Below are positions 17,569 to 26,224 of a stretch of DNA of 64,000 nucleotides, piece after piece. Below the pieces are notes generated by a model. The model did not search any database. It was not told where the DNA came from and was given only the letters and a program-made list of their open reading frames with translations. Each line of letters opens with the position of its first letter. The first letter of the stretch is position 1. The position numbers were made by a program, and so were the translations under genes. The DNA comes from Burkholderia sp. Bp8963 (GTDB lineage: Bacteria; Pseudomonadota; Gammaproteobacteria; Burkholderiales; Burkholderiaceae): assembly GCF_003854275.1 (NCBI RefSeq), contig NZ_QTQP01000010.1, forward strand, positions 124,001 to 188,000, in the 5' to 3' direction.

Positions 17569-19734
17569 TTACCGCGTGAGCGCCTTGCGCGGCTTGAACG
17601 TGCCCTGGTAGCGCAGCGACGGACGCTCCTTCGTCGCCGAAATACCGTCGAAGCTCGGCGTCTGGCGCAGCAGCATCGCGGCCGGCGACGCAACCGAACC
17701 GATCGATGTCGAGCGCGACGCCGGCGCGAGGTTGTTCGCGACGAGCAGCGCGGCTTCGCTCTTCAGGTTCGCGAGCAGCACCGGATCGGTCGAGCGGTTG
17801 ACCTGCGTGAGCAGCCCGCTCCATGCGGCGTCGCTGTAGTTCACGACGTAGTAGTCGAGGCCGCTCGGATCCGCGACCACCGCCGAGCAGCCGTCGATCC
17901 GGACCTGCGTCTGCGTGTCCTTCAGCGCGACCGTCGTGCGGTTCGCGAGCCCTTGCCCGTATGCGAGCGTGACCGGCACCGTCCACTGCGTGCCCGGATA
18001 CGCGTTCTTGTTCGGGAACGGCTGCTGCTTCAGCGTGATCACGTTCTGGTTCTTCGTCAGGTCGCACTGCGCGTCGAGCGAGATCAGCGGCACGCCCGTC
18101 TGGCGCACGTAGCTGTCGCCGATCGGGCCGACCGGCTGGCCGCTCGCCTTCGACAGCGCGTCCCACAGGCGCTTCGGCGTGCCGTTGCCGAACGAGTAGT
18201 CGGTCAGGTACTGCTGAAGACCCTTGCGCAGCGTCTCTTCGCCGAGGTAATTCTCGAGCGTCTTCAGCACGTGGCCGCCCTTGTCGTACGTGAACGCGCT
18301 CGCGCTCAGAACGAAGTCGTTCGACGCCCAGCCGTTGAAGTTCGGCGCGACCGGGAACGCGTTCGGGCCGATGTCACGGTTGATCACGCGATACTTGTTC
18401 TTCACTTGGTCGAGCCACGTGAACTGGTCGGGGAAGAACCGGATCGTCGTCTTCGTCTCGAAGAACGTCGCGAACGATTCGTTGAGCCACACGTTGTCCC
18501 ACCAGTCGGCGGTCACGAGATCGCCGAACCACTGGTGCGCGACTTCGTGCGTGAGCACCTCGTTGCCATAGCGCGACATCGGCTGGCCCGGCTGCGGCAG
18601 GATGTCGTCGGCGAATTCGAGAATCGAGCCCCAGTTCTCCATCCCGCCGAAGTTCAGGTCCTTCTGCTCCTTGAACGCGTCGTTCGCGGCCACCGTGTCG
18701 AACTTCGTCAACGGCAGCGGAATGCCCGTGTAGTTGTAGTAGAAGTCGAGCGCCTGCTTGGTGCGGTCCATCGCCGGCTTCGCCCAATCGCGCATGCCCG
18801 GCGGCGTGAACACGCGCAGGTGCAGCCCGCCCTTGCCGCCCGGCAGCGGGCTCGTGAAGTCGTCCTCGTAGGTGTCGAACAGGCCGCCGCCGAAGAACAG
18901 CAGGTACGACGGCATCGGCGGGGTCTTCTCGAACTGCACGAGCTTGTAGCCGCCGCCGACGTTCGTCGACGGCTTCTCGGCCGCGTTCGACACGACGCGC
19001 CAGCTCTGCGGCACTTCGGCGGTCACTTCATAGGTCGGGCGGAACGCCGGCTCGTCCCAGCCGGGGAACCACTGGCGCGACAGGTTGGTTTCGCCTTGCG
19101 TGAGGATCGCGCCGCTCGTCGTGCCGTCGGTGCTCTTCAGGTCGACGCGGAAGACCCCTTCGGCCGCCGAGCAGCCCGGATACGGATCGTCGCCGCAGCT
19201 GCCGCCGGTCTGCTTGACCGGATCGTCGTACGACTTGAAGTTGATGATGCCCGTCCACTCCATGTGCAGCGAGTAGTTGCCGGCGGCGATCGTACCGCTC
19301 ACGGGGCGCAGCTGGTAGAAGTCGCCCTTGTCCTGCGGGGTCGCGATCAACTGCACGTTGCCCGGTTGCAGCGTGATGCGGCCGTTCGTGAACTTGATCC
19401 GGTGACCGGCGATCACGATCGACGTGACGGGCTTGAGCACCTTGATCTCGACGTCGGCGCGGCCGTCGAACGCATTCAGCGCGTCGTTCGGGCGGAACCA
19501 CAGCCGGTAGTTGACCGGCACGACGGTGTCGGGCAGCTCGACCGGCGGCACGCTCTTGTCGACATTCGACGCGGTGGGCGGCGTGGTGGCGGCGGGCGAC
19601 GAGCCCGCGTTCGGCGCACCGGCGGAGCTGAGCGCGGAAGCCGAACCGACGCCGCTGTCGTCGCCGCCGCACCCGGCGAGCGCGAGGGCCGCGACGAGCG
19701 GCAGATAACGCATCTTGCGAATGTTCATCGACAT
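17569..19734 (-). CDS. M1-family aminopeptidase, predicted lipoprotein
   Basis: 721-residue zinc aminopeptidase. The N-terminus has a lipobox (LAGC, Cys22), so it is probably a lipid-anchored periplasmic protein, unlike cytosolic PepN. The M1 hallmarks are present: the exopeptidase motif GGMENW, the zinc site H396-E397-x-x-H400 and the third ligand Glu419. A C-terminal helical ERAP1-like domain follows. The start at 19734 has GAGG seven bases upstream. It would trim N-terminal residues from peptides in the periplasm. It faces zntB and has a 644-base non-coding region upstream. Confidence 0.9.
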   Translation of the reverse strand: MSMNIRKMRYLPLVAALALAGCGGDDSGVGSASALSSAGAPNAGSSPAATTPPTASNVDKSVPPVELPDTVVPVNYRLWFRPNDALNAFDGRADVEIKVLKPVTSIVIAGHRIKFTNGRITLQPGNVQLIATPQDKGDFYQLRPVSGTIAAGNYSLHMEWTGIINFKSYDDPVKQTGGSCGDDPYPGCSAAEGVFRVDLKSTDGTTSGAILTQGETNLSRQWFPGWDEPAFRPTYEVTAEVPQSWRVVSNAAEKPSTNVGGGYKLVQFEKTPPMPSYLLFFGGGLFDTYEDDFTSPLPGGKGGLHLRVFTPPGMRDWAKPAMDRTKQALDFYYNYTGIPLPLTKFDTVAANDAFKEQKDLNFGGMENWGSILEFADDILPQPGQPMSRYGNEVLTHEVAHQWFGDLVTADWWDNVWLNESFATFFETKTTIRFFPDQFTWLDQVKNKYRVINRDIGPNAFPVAPNFNGWASNDFVLSASAFTYDKGGHVLKTLENYLGEETLRKGLQQYLTDYSFGNGTPKRLWDALSKASGQPVGPIGDSYVRQTGVPLISLDAQCDLTKNQNVITLKQQPFPNKNAYPGTQWTVPVTLAYGQGLANRTTVALKDTQTQVRIDGCSAVVADPSGLDYYVVNYSDAAWSGLLTQVNRSTDPVLLANLKSEAALLVANNLAPASRSTSIGSVASPAAMLLRQTPSFDGISATKERPSLRYQGTFKPRKALTR

Positions 19735-20378
19735 ACTGAAACCTCGATTATTGAAAGAGTCGTTCAGTGCTGCGAAAACTGCGAAAGCTGCCGGCAAAAG
19801 AATTCCCCCGCCGTTAATCAACAGCGATGCGAAATGCCAATGACGGGTTATTCGAAAAGACGGCGGACGGACTACGTGACGGTAATCATGGTTTGCTGCC
19901 CCCTCGGTATTCTCGATTGTCGGTGGACTTGCCGGTTCAGGATTACCGGGCGCGGATTGGTCTGAATGGATTTCGCGCGCGGCATACGGCGGCACGCCCG
20001 GGCGGGCGCGCAACCGCATCGAACTGACGACCTATGGAGCAGGCCGGGCCTGGCCGCCGGGCGGCGCGGATGGCACGTGCAGCCATCCGTAAAATCGCCG
20101 TCATGCGGTTTGAAGGTTTGTCGGTCTGTTCGAAGGATGGGTCAATATACTTGATGGCTTTGAGTAAAGGAAATGAAAAAATTAAGAGCGCGTGTCTATT
20201 GAAATTTTCGCGACTCATTGAATGGTCGTGGGCGTTGTCGAATATTTCTGTTTAGTTTTAGGTTTCGTAGTTTTAATGTATTAACGATTGTCCAGTCGCG
20301 CGTGGACTACGAAATTCGGTGCGCTCGCGCATGCCCGGTACAATGCCGCAACGACCGTTTGCCGCGAGGAGGCTGTTC
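19735..20378. other. Long intergenic region with AT-rich core
   Basis: 644 bases between the divergent M1 peptidase and the LEA14-like lipoprotein with no convincing gene; the short open frames here lack initiation sites and family features. A perfect hairpin GGATGGC (20068-20074) / GCCATCC (20082-20088) is present. Positions 20150-20290 are strikingly AT-rich for this genome and could hold promoters or bind an H-NS-type protein. Confidence 0.6.
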
Positions 20379-20885
20379 ATGCCACGAGCCCTGTTCCGGG
20401 TGGCGCCGCTGCGCGCCGTGCTGCTGCTGATCGCTGTCGTGCTCGGGTTCGTGCTCGCGCTCGGCGGCTGCGCGAGCCTGACGCGTGAGTCGGTGCGCGT
20501 GACCGTCGCGGGCCTCGAGCCGCTGGTCGGGCAGGGGCTCGAGATGCGCTTCAACCTGAAGCTGCGCGTGCAGAACCCGAACGACGCGCCGATCGACTAC
20601 GACGGCATCGCGGTGACGCTCGAGCTGAACGGCCAGCCGTTCGCGAGCGGCGTCAGCGATCGCACGGGCGTCGTGCCGCGCTACGGCGAGGCCGTGCTCG
20701 ACGTGCCGGTGTCGGTATCCGCGTTCGCGGCGGCACGGCAGGCGTTCAATCTCGCCGGCGCCGCATCGGCGGGCGAGCTGCCGTATGCGCTGCGCGGCCG
20801 GCTTGCGGGCGGCGTGTTCGGCGCCGCCCACTTCACCGATGCGGGCACGCTGCGCCTGCCGGCGATGCCGGGCTGGGGCCAGTGA
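20379..20885 (+). CDS. LEA type 2 (WHy domain) lipoprotein
   Basis: 168 residues. A hydrophobic signal segment (VLLLIAVVLGFVLALGGC) ends in a lipobox with Cys28 or so, predicting a lipoprotein. The mature part matches the LEA14/WHy beta-sandwich family (LKLRVQNPNDAPIDYDGIAV, then LELNGQPFASGVS). Such domains occur in plant desiccation proteins and bacterial envelope proteins; the bacterial role is not established. The ATG at 20379 follows GCGAGGAGGC. It precedes a methyltransferase gene by about 100 bases. Confidence 0.85.
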   Translation: MPRALFRVAPLRAVLLLIAVVLGFVLALGGCASLTRESVRVTVAGLEPLVGQGLEMRFNLKLRVQNPNDAPIDYDGIAVTLELNGQPFASGVSDRTGVVPRYGEAVLDVPVSVSAFAAARQAFNLAGAASAGELPYALRGRLAGGVFGAAHFTDAGTLRLPAMPGWGQ

Positions 20886-20989
20886 GTGCGGCGCGCTTTG
20901 CCGGGCGCGGCAAAGCAGGGTATAAGGGGGCGTCCGCGCGGCGTGCTGCCGCCGCGCCCTGAAGCCAACCGTTACACCACCGAGTTCGC

Positions 20990-22123
20990 GTGACCGATTT
21001 CCCCGTATTCCACTGGACCGACGCCGACGGCGCCGATCATGCCGTGCGCTGGCGCTCCGAAGCCGGCGTGGCGCCGCCGAAGCGCGCGGTGCCCGCCGAC
21101 GACCGCCTCAACGCCGACGTCGCCTATCGCCTCGCGTGCGAGGGCACCGCGCTCGTCTGGCAGGGCGACTTCCAGAACGCGCGCCAGCTCGTGCAGGCGC
21201 TGGCGCGCCGCGTCGATCGCAAGCCGAAGAAGGCGAAGGCCGCCGCCGGCGTCGACGCGTTCAACCTGCATCGTCTCGCGCAATCGCAGCGCGCGCGCAC
21301 GCTCGGGATGCTGCTGATCCCGCTCGACGCCGACTACACGATTGCGCTGCGCCGCGCGCCGGACGTGCGGGCCGCGTGCGAGGAGGCGTACGGCCCCGGT
21401 GGCGCGCCGTCGGTCGTGTCGCTGCGCGAACTGCTCGGGCTCGTCGGCGCCCACGAATGGCGCAAGAAGGGCGTGCCGATTCCGGCGCTCGGCGGCGCGG
21501 CGATTCATCCGCACTACGGCGTGTTCTCGCCGGTGCGCGGCGAGTATGTCGAGCTCGTCGCGCGTGCGCCGCTGCCGGCCGACACGCTCGCGTTCGACGT
21601 CGGCACCGGCACCGGTGTGCTGGCCGCGGTGCTCGCGGCGCGCGGCGTCAAGCGCGTGGTTGCGACCGACCAGGATCCGCGGGCGCTCGCGTGCGCGCGC
21701 GAAAACGTCGAGCGGCTCGGCTACGCGGCGCAGGTCGACGTCACCGAGGCCGACCTGTTCCCGGCCGGCCGCGCGCCGCTCGTCGTCTGCAATCCGCCGT
21801 GGGTGCCGGCGCGGCCGAGTGCGCCGATCGAATACGCGGTCTACGATCCGGACAGCCGCATGCTGCGCGGCTTCCTCGCCGGGCTCGCCGCGCACCTCGA
21901 GCCGGATGGCGAAGGCTGGCTGATCCTGTCCGATTTTGCCGAGCATCTCGGCCTGCGACCGCGCGACACGCTGCTGCAGTGGATCGACGAAGCGGGCCTG
22001 GTTGTGCTCGGCCGCGACGATATCCGTCCGAAGCATCCGAAGGCGGCCGACGCCGACGATCCGCTGTACGCGGCACGCCGCGCCGAAGTGACGTCGCTCT
22101 GGCGGCTCGGCGCGCGGGCGTGA
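20990..22123 (+). CDS. Class I SAM-dependent methyltransferase (HemK-like)
   Basis: 377 residues from a GTG codon. The SAM-binding motif I is FDVGTGTGVLAAVL, and motif IV is VVCNPPWVP, an (N/D)PP(Y/W) motif typical of enzymes that methylate amide or amino nitrogen in proteins or nucleic acids. The N-terminal third is family-specific. The substrate cannot be deduced; it is not PrmC, which is encoded at 32699-33541. Confidence 0.85.
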   Translation: MTDFPVFHWTDADGADHAVRWRSEAGVAPPKRAVPADDRLNADVAYRLACEGTALVWQGDFQNARQLVQALARRVDRKPKKAKAAAGVDAFNLHRLAQSQRARTLGMLLIPLDADYTIALRRAPDVRAACEEAYGPGGAPSVVSLRELLGLVGAHEWRKKGVPIPALGGAAIHPHYGVFSPVRGEYVELVARAPLPADTLAFDVGTGTGVLAAVLAARGVKRVVATDQDPRALACARENVERLGYAAQVDVTEADLFPAGRAPLVVCNPPWVPARPSAPIEYAVYDPDSRMLRGFLAGLAAHLEPDGEGWLILSDFAEHLGLRPRDTLLQWIDEAGLVVLGRDDIRPKHPKAADADDPLYAARRAEVTSLWRLGARA

Positions 22124-22265
22124 TCGGGCGTGATCGGGTGTTTTCGGCGGGTGTGATCGCGCGTTTTCGCGAGGTTTCGCGCGTTTATCGGTAAACTGAC
22201 GCCATTCCTCACGATTTTCCGCCGCCGGGCCGCGCGTAACGACCGCGGCCCGGCGGCGTTCCACG

Positions 22266-23156
22266 ATGTCGAACAAAACCCACGAAGTCCGTCCGGAGCA
22301 GTCCGTCGAGCTGCTGAAGGAACTGCACATCCTGACCCGCGACGGCAAGCTGAACCAGGACAGCCGCCGCAAGCTGAAGCAGGTGTACCACCTGTACCAG
22401 TTCATCGAGCCGCTGCTCGCGAGCGTGCAGGCCGACAAAGGCGGCGTGACGCTCGCCGATCACGGCGCCGGCAAGTCGTATCTCGGCTTCATCCTGTACG
22501 ACCTGTTCTTCAAGCAGCAGCCGGGCCACGGCACGCCGGCGTTCGCGTCGCACATCTACGGGATCGAGACGCGCGAGGAGCTCGTCGCGCGTTCGGCCGA
22601 CCTCGCCGCGCGGCTCGGGTTCGGCGGGATGTCGTTCCTGAACCTGTCGGTCGCCGATTCGATCACGTCGCCGCGGCTGCCCGAGACGATCGACGTCGTC
22701 ACCGCGCTGCATGCGTGCGATACGGCGACCGACGATGCGATCCGCTTCGCGCTCGCGAAGCACGCGCGCCACATCGTGCTCGTGCCGTGCTGCCAGGCGG
22801 AAATCGCGGGCGTGCTGCGCCGGAACAAGGGCAAGTCGCTCGCGAGCGCGCTGACCGAGGTATGGCGGCATCCGCTGCACACGCGCGAATTCGGCAGCCA
22901 GATCACCAACGTGCTGCGCTGCCTGCAGCTCGAAGCGCACGGCTACCAGGTCAGCGTGACCGAGCTGGTCGGCTGGGAGCATTCGATGAAGAACGAGCTG
23001 ATCATCGCGCAATACAAGAACCTGCCGCGCCGGCGGCCCAGCGAGCGGCTGAACGAGATCCTCGAGATGTTCGGCCTCGCCGAACTGCGCGAGCGGTTCT
23101 TCGTGCCCCAGCGCACGGAGGCCGCCGGCGAGGAAACGGCACCGGCCGCCGACTGA
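22266..23156 (+). CDS. SAM-dependent methyltransferase (Methyltransf_32-like)
   Basis: 296 residues. The block LADHGAGKSYLGFIL acts as a motif I variant, and ALHACDTATDDAIRFAL is the signature of the Methyltransf_32 group, related to the human GSTCD C-terminal domain. An N-terminal helical region (SVELLKELHILTRDGKLN) and a C-terminal segment RRRPSERLNEIL are family-typical. The target is unknown. It lies about 140 bases after the preceding methyltransferase gene on the same strand. Confidence 0.82.
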   Translation: MSNKTHEVRPEQSVELLKELHILTRDGKLNQDSRRKLKQVYHLYQFIEPLLASVQADKGGVTLADHGAGKSYLGFILYDLFFKQQPGHGTPAFASHIYGIETREELVARSADLAARLGFGGMSFLNLSVADSITSPRLPETIDVVTALHACDTATDDAIRFALAKHARHIVLVPCCQAEIAGVLRRNKGKSLASALTEVWRHPLHTREFGSQITNVLRCLQLEAHGYQVSVTELVGWEHSMKNELIIAQYKNLPRRRPSERLNEILEMFGLAELRERFFVPQRTEAAGEETAPAAD

Positions 23157-23181
23157 TTCGCCGGACCCGGCAGCCGGTCAC

Positions 23182-23766
23182 TCAGACGTCGTCGCCGGGA
23201 CGGCTCATCCAGTCGCGCCAGCCGTCGTGGCCGAGGCGGCGCAGCGTCTCCTGGTTCTTCTCGTAGATCGCGGATGCGTCCGGGAACGCGTCGGCCGCGC
23301 GCGCGATGCTGTCCTCGCGCAGCAGGTGCAGGATCGGGTATGGCGCGCGGTTCGTGTAGTTCTCGATGTCGTCCGGCGCGCTGCCTTCGAACTGGTAGTC
23401 CGGATGGAAGCTCGCGATCTGCAGCACGCCGTCGAGCTTCAGCTGGCTCACGAGCCGCTCGGCGAAGAACAGCGCGTCGTTGTAGTCGACAAAATCCGCG
23501 AACGCATGCGGATAGATCACGAGCGTCGTGTCGACCTGCTGCGGGTCGGCGGCTTCGAGCAGGCGGAGTTCGGCTTCGAGATCGGCGAGCGCGTCCTCGA
23601 GCGTCGTCGCTTCGCTGATCGCGTAGCGCACCTGATCCTTCACGTACACGCTCTTCGCGAACGGGCACAGATTGAGCCCGATCACCGCGCGCGCGAGCCA
23701 GTGCCGGGTGGCGGCGAGGATGTCGTCGTTCGCGCTGTCGGGCGAAGCGGGGCGGGTGTCGGTCAT
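23182..23766 (-). CDS. DUF1415 family protein
   Basis: 194 residues, function unknown. The block ARAVIGLNLCPFAKSV with its single conserved Cys, and LVIYPHAFADFVDYNDAL, mark the DUF1415 family, which is widespread in beta- and gammaproteobacteria. A strong -10-like TACAAT lies about 30 bases upstream of the ATG. It converges with the methyltransferase on the other strand. Confidence 0.88.
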   Translation of the reverse strand: MTDTRPASPDSANDDILAATRHWLARAVIGLNLCPFAKSVYVKDQVRYAISEATTLEDALADLEAELRLLEAADPQQVDTTLVIYPHAFADFVDYNDALFFAERLVSQLKLDGVLQIASFHPDYQFEGSAPDDIENYTNRAPYPILHLLREDSIARAADAFPDASAIYEKNQETLRRLGHDGWRDWMSRPGDDV

Positions 23767-23796
23767 GGCGGTGCGGAACGGGCGGGGAAGGGCCGC

Positions 23797-23802
23797 ATTG
23801 TA
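23797..23802 (-). promoter_or_regulatory. -10-like hexamer upstream of the DUF1415 gene
   Basis: TACAAT on the minus strand in a very GC-rich setting, 31 bases before the start codon. No convincing -35 was found. The same hexamer lies upstream of ettA and ychF. Confidence 0.4.
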
Positions 23803-23864
23803 GCGGGGGCGGCCCGCGAAGCGTGTCGGCGGCAGGCGGCGCGCACCGGCGGGCGCTGCACCGC

Positions 23865-24485
23865 TCAAGCGCAAGCGGTCTCGATCAGTTGCGTGACGAG
23901 CGCGGGTGCGGTGCCGATCGGCGTCTCGCCGTGCCGATACGTCTGGCTCGCCGCATAGATACCCTCGATCACCAGCGCGAGCGAATCGGCGAGCCACTTC
24001 GGCTGCCGCGCGCCGGCGCTTTCGCACAGCTCGACGAGCCGCGCCATCAGCCGTTCCTTGTTCTGCGCGACGCGTTCGCGCGCCGGATGCGATGCGTCCG
24101 GAAACTCCGCCGCGACGTTCACGAACGGGCAGCCGCGGTAATCCTTCTGCGTCGCGCGCTCCGCGAGGTCGACGAAATACTGGATCAGCTGCGCCTTCGG
24201 CTGGCCGGGATGCTTTGCGACGCTTGTATCGAAGCGCTCGAAGAAGCACGCGTCCATTCGCTCGAGATAGGCCAGGATCAGCTCGTCCTTCGACGAGAAC
24301 TGGCGATACAGGCTCATCTTGTTGACGCCCGCGAGTTCCACGACGGCCTCGACGCCGACCGCGCGCACCCCTTCCTTGTAAAACAGCTCCTCGGCGGCGC
24401 GCAGCAGATGCTCCTGTGCGGTGGCGCCCGCGATCGGCCGCCGCGCGCGCCGCGACGCGGGTTTGGAGGCTTCGATATCGGACAT
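23865..24485 (-). CDS. TetR/AcrR family transcriptional repressor
   Basis: 206 residues. The N-terminal helix-turn-helix domain (LLRAAEELFYKEGVRAVGV, then LYRQFSSKDELILAYL) is typical TetR. The C-terminal ligand domain (residues about 85-206) is of the TetR_C_ type seen in regulators of efflux pumps. It is divergent from an MFS transporter gene, and two palindromic operator-like sites lie between them, one sitting inside the transporter's promoter. It probably represses that transporter and itself, released by an unknown small molecule. Confidence 0.92.
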   Translation of the reverse strand: MSDIEASKPASRRARRPIAGATAQEHLLRAAEELFYKEGVRAVGVEAVVELAGVNKMSLYRQFSSKDELILAYLERMDACFFERFDTSVAKHPGQPKAQLIQYFVDLAERATQKDYRGCPFVNVAAEFPDASHPARERVAQNKERLMARLVELCESAGARQPKWLADSLALVIEGIYAASQTYRHGETPIGTAPALVTQLIETACA

Positions 24486-24512
24486 GTTGGTCTCGGTTGC
24501 GAAATTGAATGC

Positions 24513-24541
24513 TTGACATGTTACCGACTGGTCACTACGAT
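24513..24541 (+). promoter_or_regulatory. Consensus-like sigma-70 promoter for the MFS gene
   Basis: TTGACA (24513-24518, perfect) and TACGAT (24536-24541) are separated by exactly 17 bases. The spacer is filled by one of the TetR-type palindromes, so a bound repressor would block RNA polymerase. The predicted start near 24548 gives a leader of about 200 bases. Confidence 0.75.
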
Positions 24542-24570
24542 CGCAACACAGTTGTGACCGATCGGTAACA
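24519..24570. promoter_or_regulatory. Twin TetR operator palindromes
   Basis: Arms 24519-24535 and 24554-24570 are inverted copies of each other with two mismatches. Each is also a palindrome: ACCGACTGGT (imperfect) and ACCGATCGGT (perfect). The first sits between the -35 and -10 of the rightward promoter. The arrangement suggests two TetR dimers. Confidence 0.75.
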
Positions 24571-24673
24571 TTGCGGTCGGATCGAAGGCGATTGCCATGC
24601 GTCGGCCCGGGCCGGCCGACGCGGCGTGCGGCGGACGCGGCCTGTTTGCAGCGGACCGGATCAGGTTGAAGGG

Positions 24674-24729
24674 TCAGGTCTGGGCGACAGCGCTGCATGG
24701 GACCTGAGTAAGCGCCGAAGCGCTCACTC
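24674..24729 (+). promoter_or_regulatory. Two hairpins in the MFS leader
   Basis: Stem 1 is TCAGGTC (24674-24680) with GACCTGA (24701-24707), perfect. Stem 2 is GAGTAAGCGC (24706-24715) with GCGCTCACTC (24720-24729), nine of ten matched, closed by a CGAA tetraloop. The stems share two bases, so they partly compete. They lie just before the GGGAG site at 24736 and could influence translation of the transporter. Confidence 0.5.
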
Positions 24730-24749
24730 CGACACGGGAGAACGTGGAC

Positions 24750-26033
24750 ATGAATTGGGCAGCAAGACGAATCGGCGGGCGGTTCCACTACGGATGGCTC
24801 GCGGCGGCAGTGGTATTCCTGATCCTGCTGGCGGCGGCCGGCACGCGCGCGACGCCGAGCGTACTGATGATCCCGCTCGAACGGGAGCTCGGCTGGAGCC
24901 GCGCGGCGATCTCGCTGGCGATTTCGGTGAACATCGCGCTGTACGGGCTTACCGGCCCGTTCGCGGCCGCGGCGATGCAGCGCTTCGGGCTGCGGCCGAC
25001 GATCCTGGCCGCGCTGGCGACGCTGAGCGCGGGCGTCGCGCTGTCGTCGATGATGACGCAGAGCTGGCAGATGGTGCTGATCTGGGGCGTGATGGTCGGC
25101 AGCTCGACGGGCGTCGTCGCGCTGACGCTGTCGGCGACCTTCGTCACGCGCTGGTTCCACGCCCGCCGCGGCCTCGTGATGGGGGTGCTGACCGCGAGCA
25201 CGGCGACCGGCCAGCTCGTGTTCCTGCCGATGCTCGCGGCGATCGCGCAGCATCACGGCTGGCGGCCGGTCGTGCTGGTCGTCGCGGTGGCGGCGGCGAT
25301 CGTGATTCCGCTCGTCGCGCTGCTGCTGCCGGAGCGCCCGGCCGACGTGCAGTTGCGCCCGTACGGCGAGCCGGCCGATGCGCCGCCGGCCGCCGAAGCG
25401 ACGAAGGAGAACCCGCTCGCCGTCGCGTTCCGCACGCTGCTCACCGCGAGCCGCTCGCGCGACTTCTGGCTGCTGTTCTTCAGCTTCTTCATCTGCGGAG
25501 CGAGCACCAACGGCTACGTCGGCACGCACCTGATCGCGATGTGCAGCGATTACGGGATGACCGAAGTGCAGGGCGCGTCGCTGCTCGCTGCGATGGGCGT
25601 GTTCGACCTGTTCGGCACGACGCTGTCGGGCTGGCTGTCGGACCGCTACGACAACCGCGTGCTGCTGTTCTGGTACTACGGGCTGCGCGGGCTGTCGCTG
25701 ATCTACCTGCCGCATGCGTTCGGCATCGACTTCTTCGGGCTGCCGCTGTTCGCGATGTTTTACGGGCTCGACTGGATCGCGACCGTGCCGCCGACCGTGC
25801 GGCTTGCCACCGACGTATTCGGCAAGGCCGCCGCGCCGGTCGTGTTCGGCTGGATCGTCGCGGGCCACCAGCTCGGCGCGGCGTTTGCGGCGCTCGGCGC
25901 GGGCATGCTGCGCGCAAGCCTCGGCACCTATACGATCGCGTCGATGATATCCGGCGGGCTGTGCATCGTCGGCGCGCTGATCGTGCTGCGCATCAACCGC
26001 GGCGCAGCGCGCACCGCTGCGCAGGCAGTCTGA
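24750..26033 (+). CDS. MFS transporter, TetR-controlled
   Basis: 427 residues with about twelve membrane helices and the MFS layout of two six-helix halves split by a hydrophilic loop (about residues 195-225). The loop after helix 2 (MQRFGLRPTIL) and the one in the second half (LSDRYDNRVLL) are motif A type. It begins MNWAARRIGGRFHYGWL; GGGAG (24736-24740) supports the ATG at 24750 over a GTG two codons earlier. It resembles the oxalate/formate-antiporter-like MFS group, but the substrate is unknown. TetR context suggests export of a toxic or signalling compound. Confidence 0.88.
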   Translation: MNWAARRIGGRFHYGWLAAAVVFLILLAAAGTRATPSVLMIPLERELGWSRAAISLAISVNIALYGLTGPFAAAAMQRFGLRPTILAALATLSAGVALSSMMTQSWQMVLIWGVMVGSSTGVVALTLSATFVTRWFHARRGLVMGVLTASTATGQLVFLPMLAAIAQHHGWRPVVLVVAVAAAIVIPLVALLLPERPADVQLRPYGEPADAPPAAEATKENPLAVAFRTLLTASRSRDFWLLFFSFFICGASTNGYVGTHLIAMCSDYGMTEVQGASLLAAMGVFDLFGTTLSGWLSDRYDNRVLLFWYYGLRGLSLIYLPHAFGIDFFGLPLFAMFYGLDWIATVPPTVRLATDVFGKAAAPVVFGWIVAGHQLGAAFAALGAGMLRASLGTYTIASMISGGLCIVGALIVLRINRGAARTAAQAV

Positions 26034-26055
26034 CGGGCGTCGCGCATCGGATAAC

Positions 26056-26096
26056 GGGGCCGCGGGGGCGCGGGGGCGCGGGGGCGCGGGGGCCGC
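26056..26096. repeat. GC-rich 8-bp tandem repeat
   Basis: About four units of GGGGGCGC lie directly after the MFS gene. The stretch can fold on itself and may act as a pause or end signal. Length likely varies between strains. Confidence 0.7.
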
Positions 26097-26224
26097 GCGG
26101 CCCGGTCGTTTCCGGATCGGCGATCGGTATTGCTCGGCGCAGCCGGGCACGCAGGCGCGCAAGCGGTTATGCTTGCGATTCGCCCGGCGTTCGCGCCCCT
26201 TCATCGATGTCAGCGAGGATCCGC

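Noticed and set aside
24488..26204. Long minus-strand frame fused upstream of TetR
   Set aside because: The region opposite the MFS gene is low-complexity shadow sequence; the TetR domain begins at the ATG at 24485.
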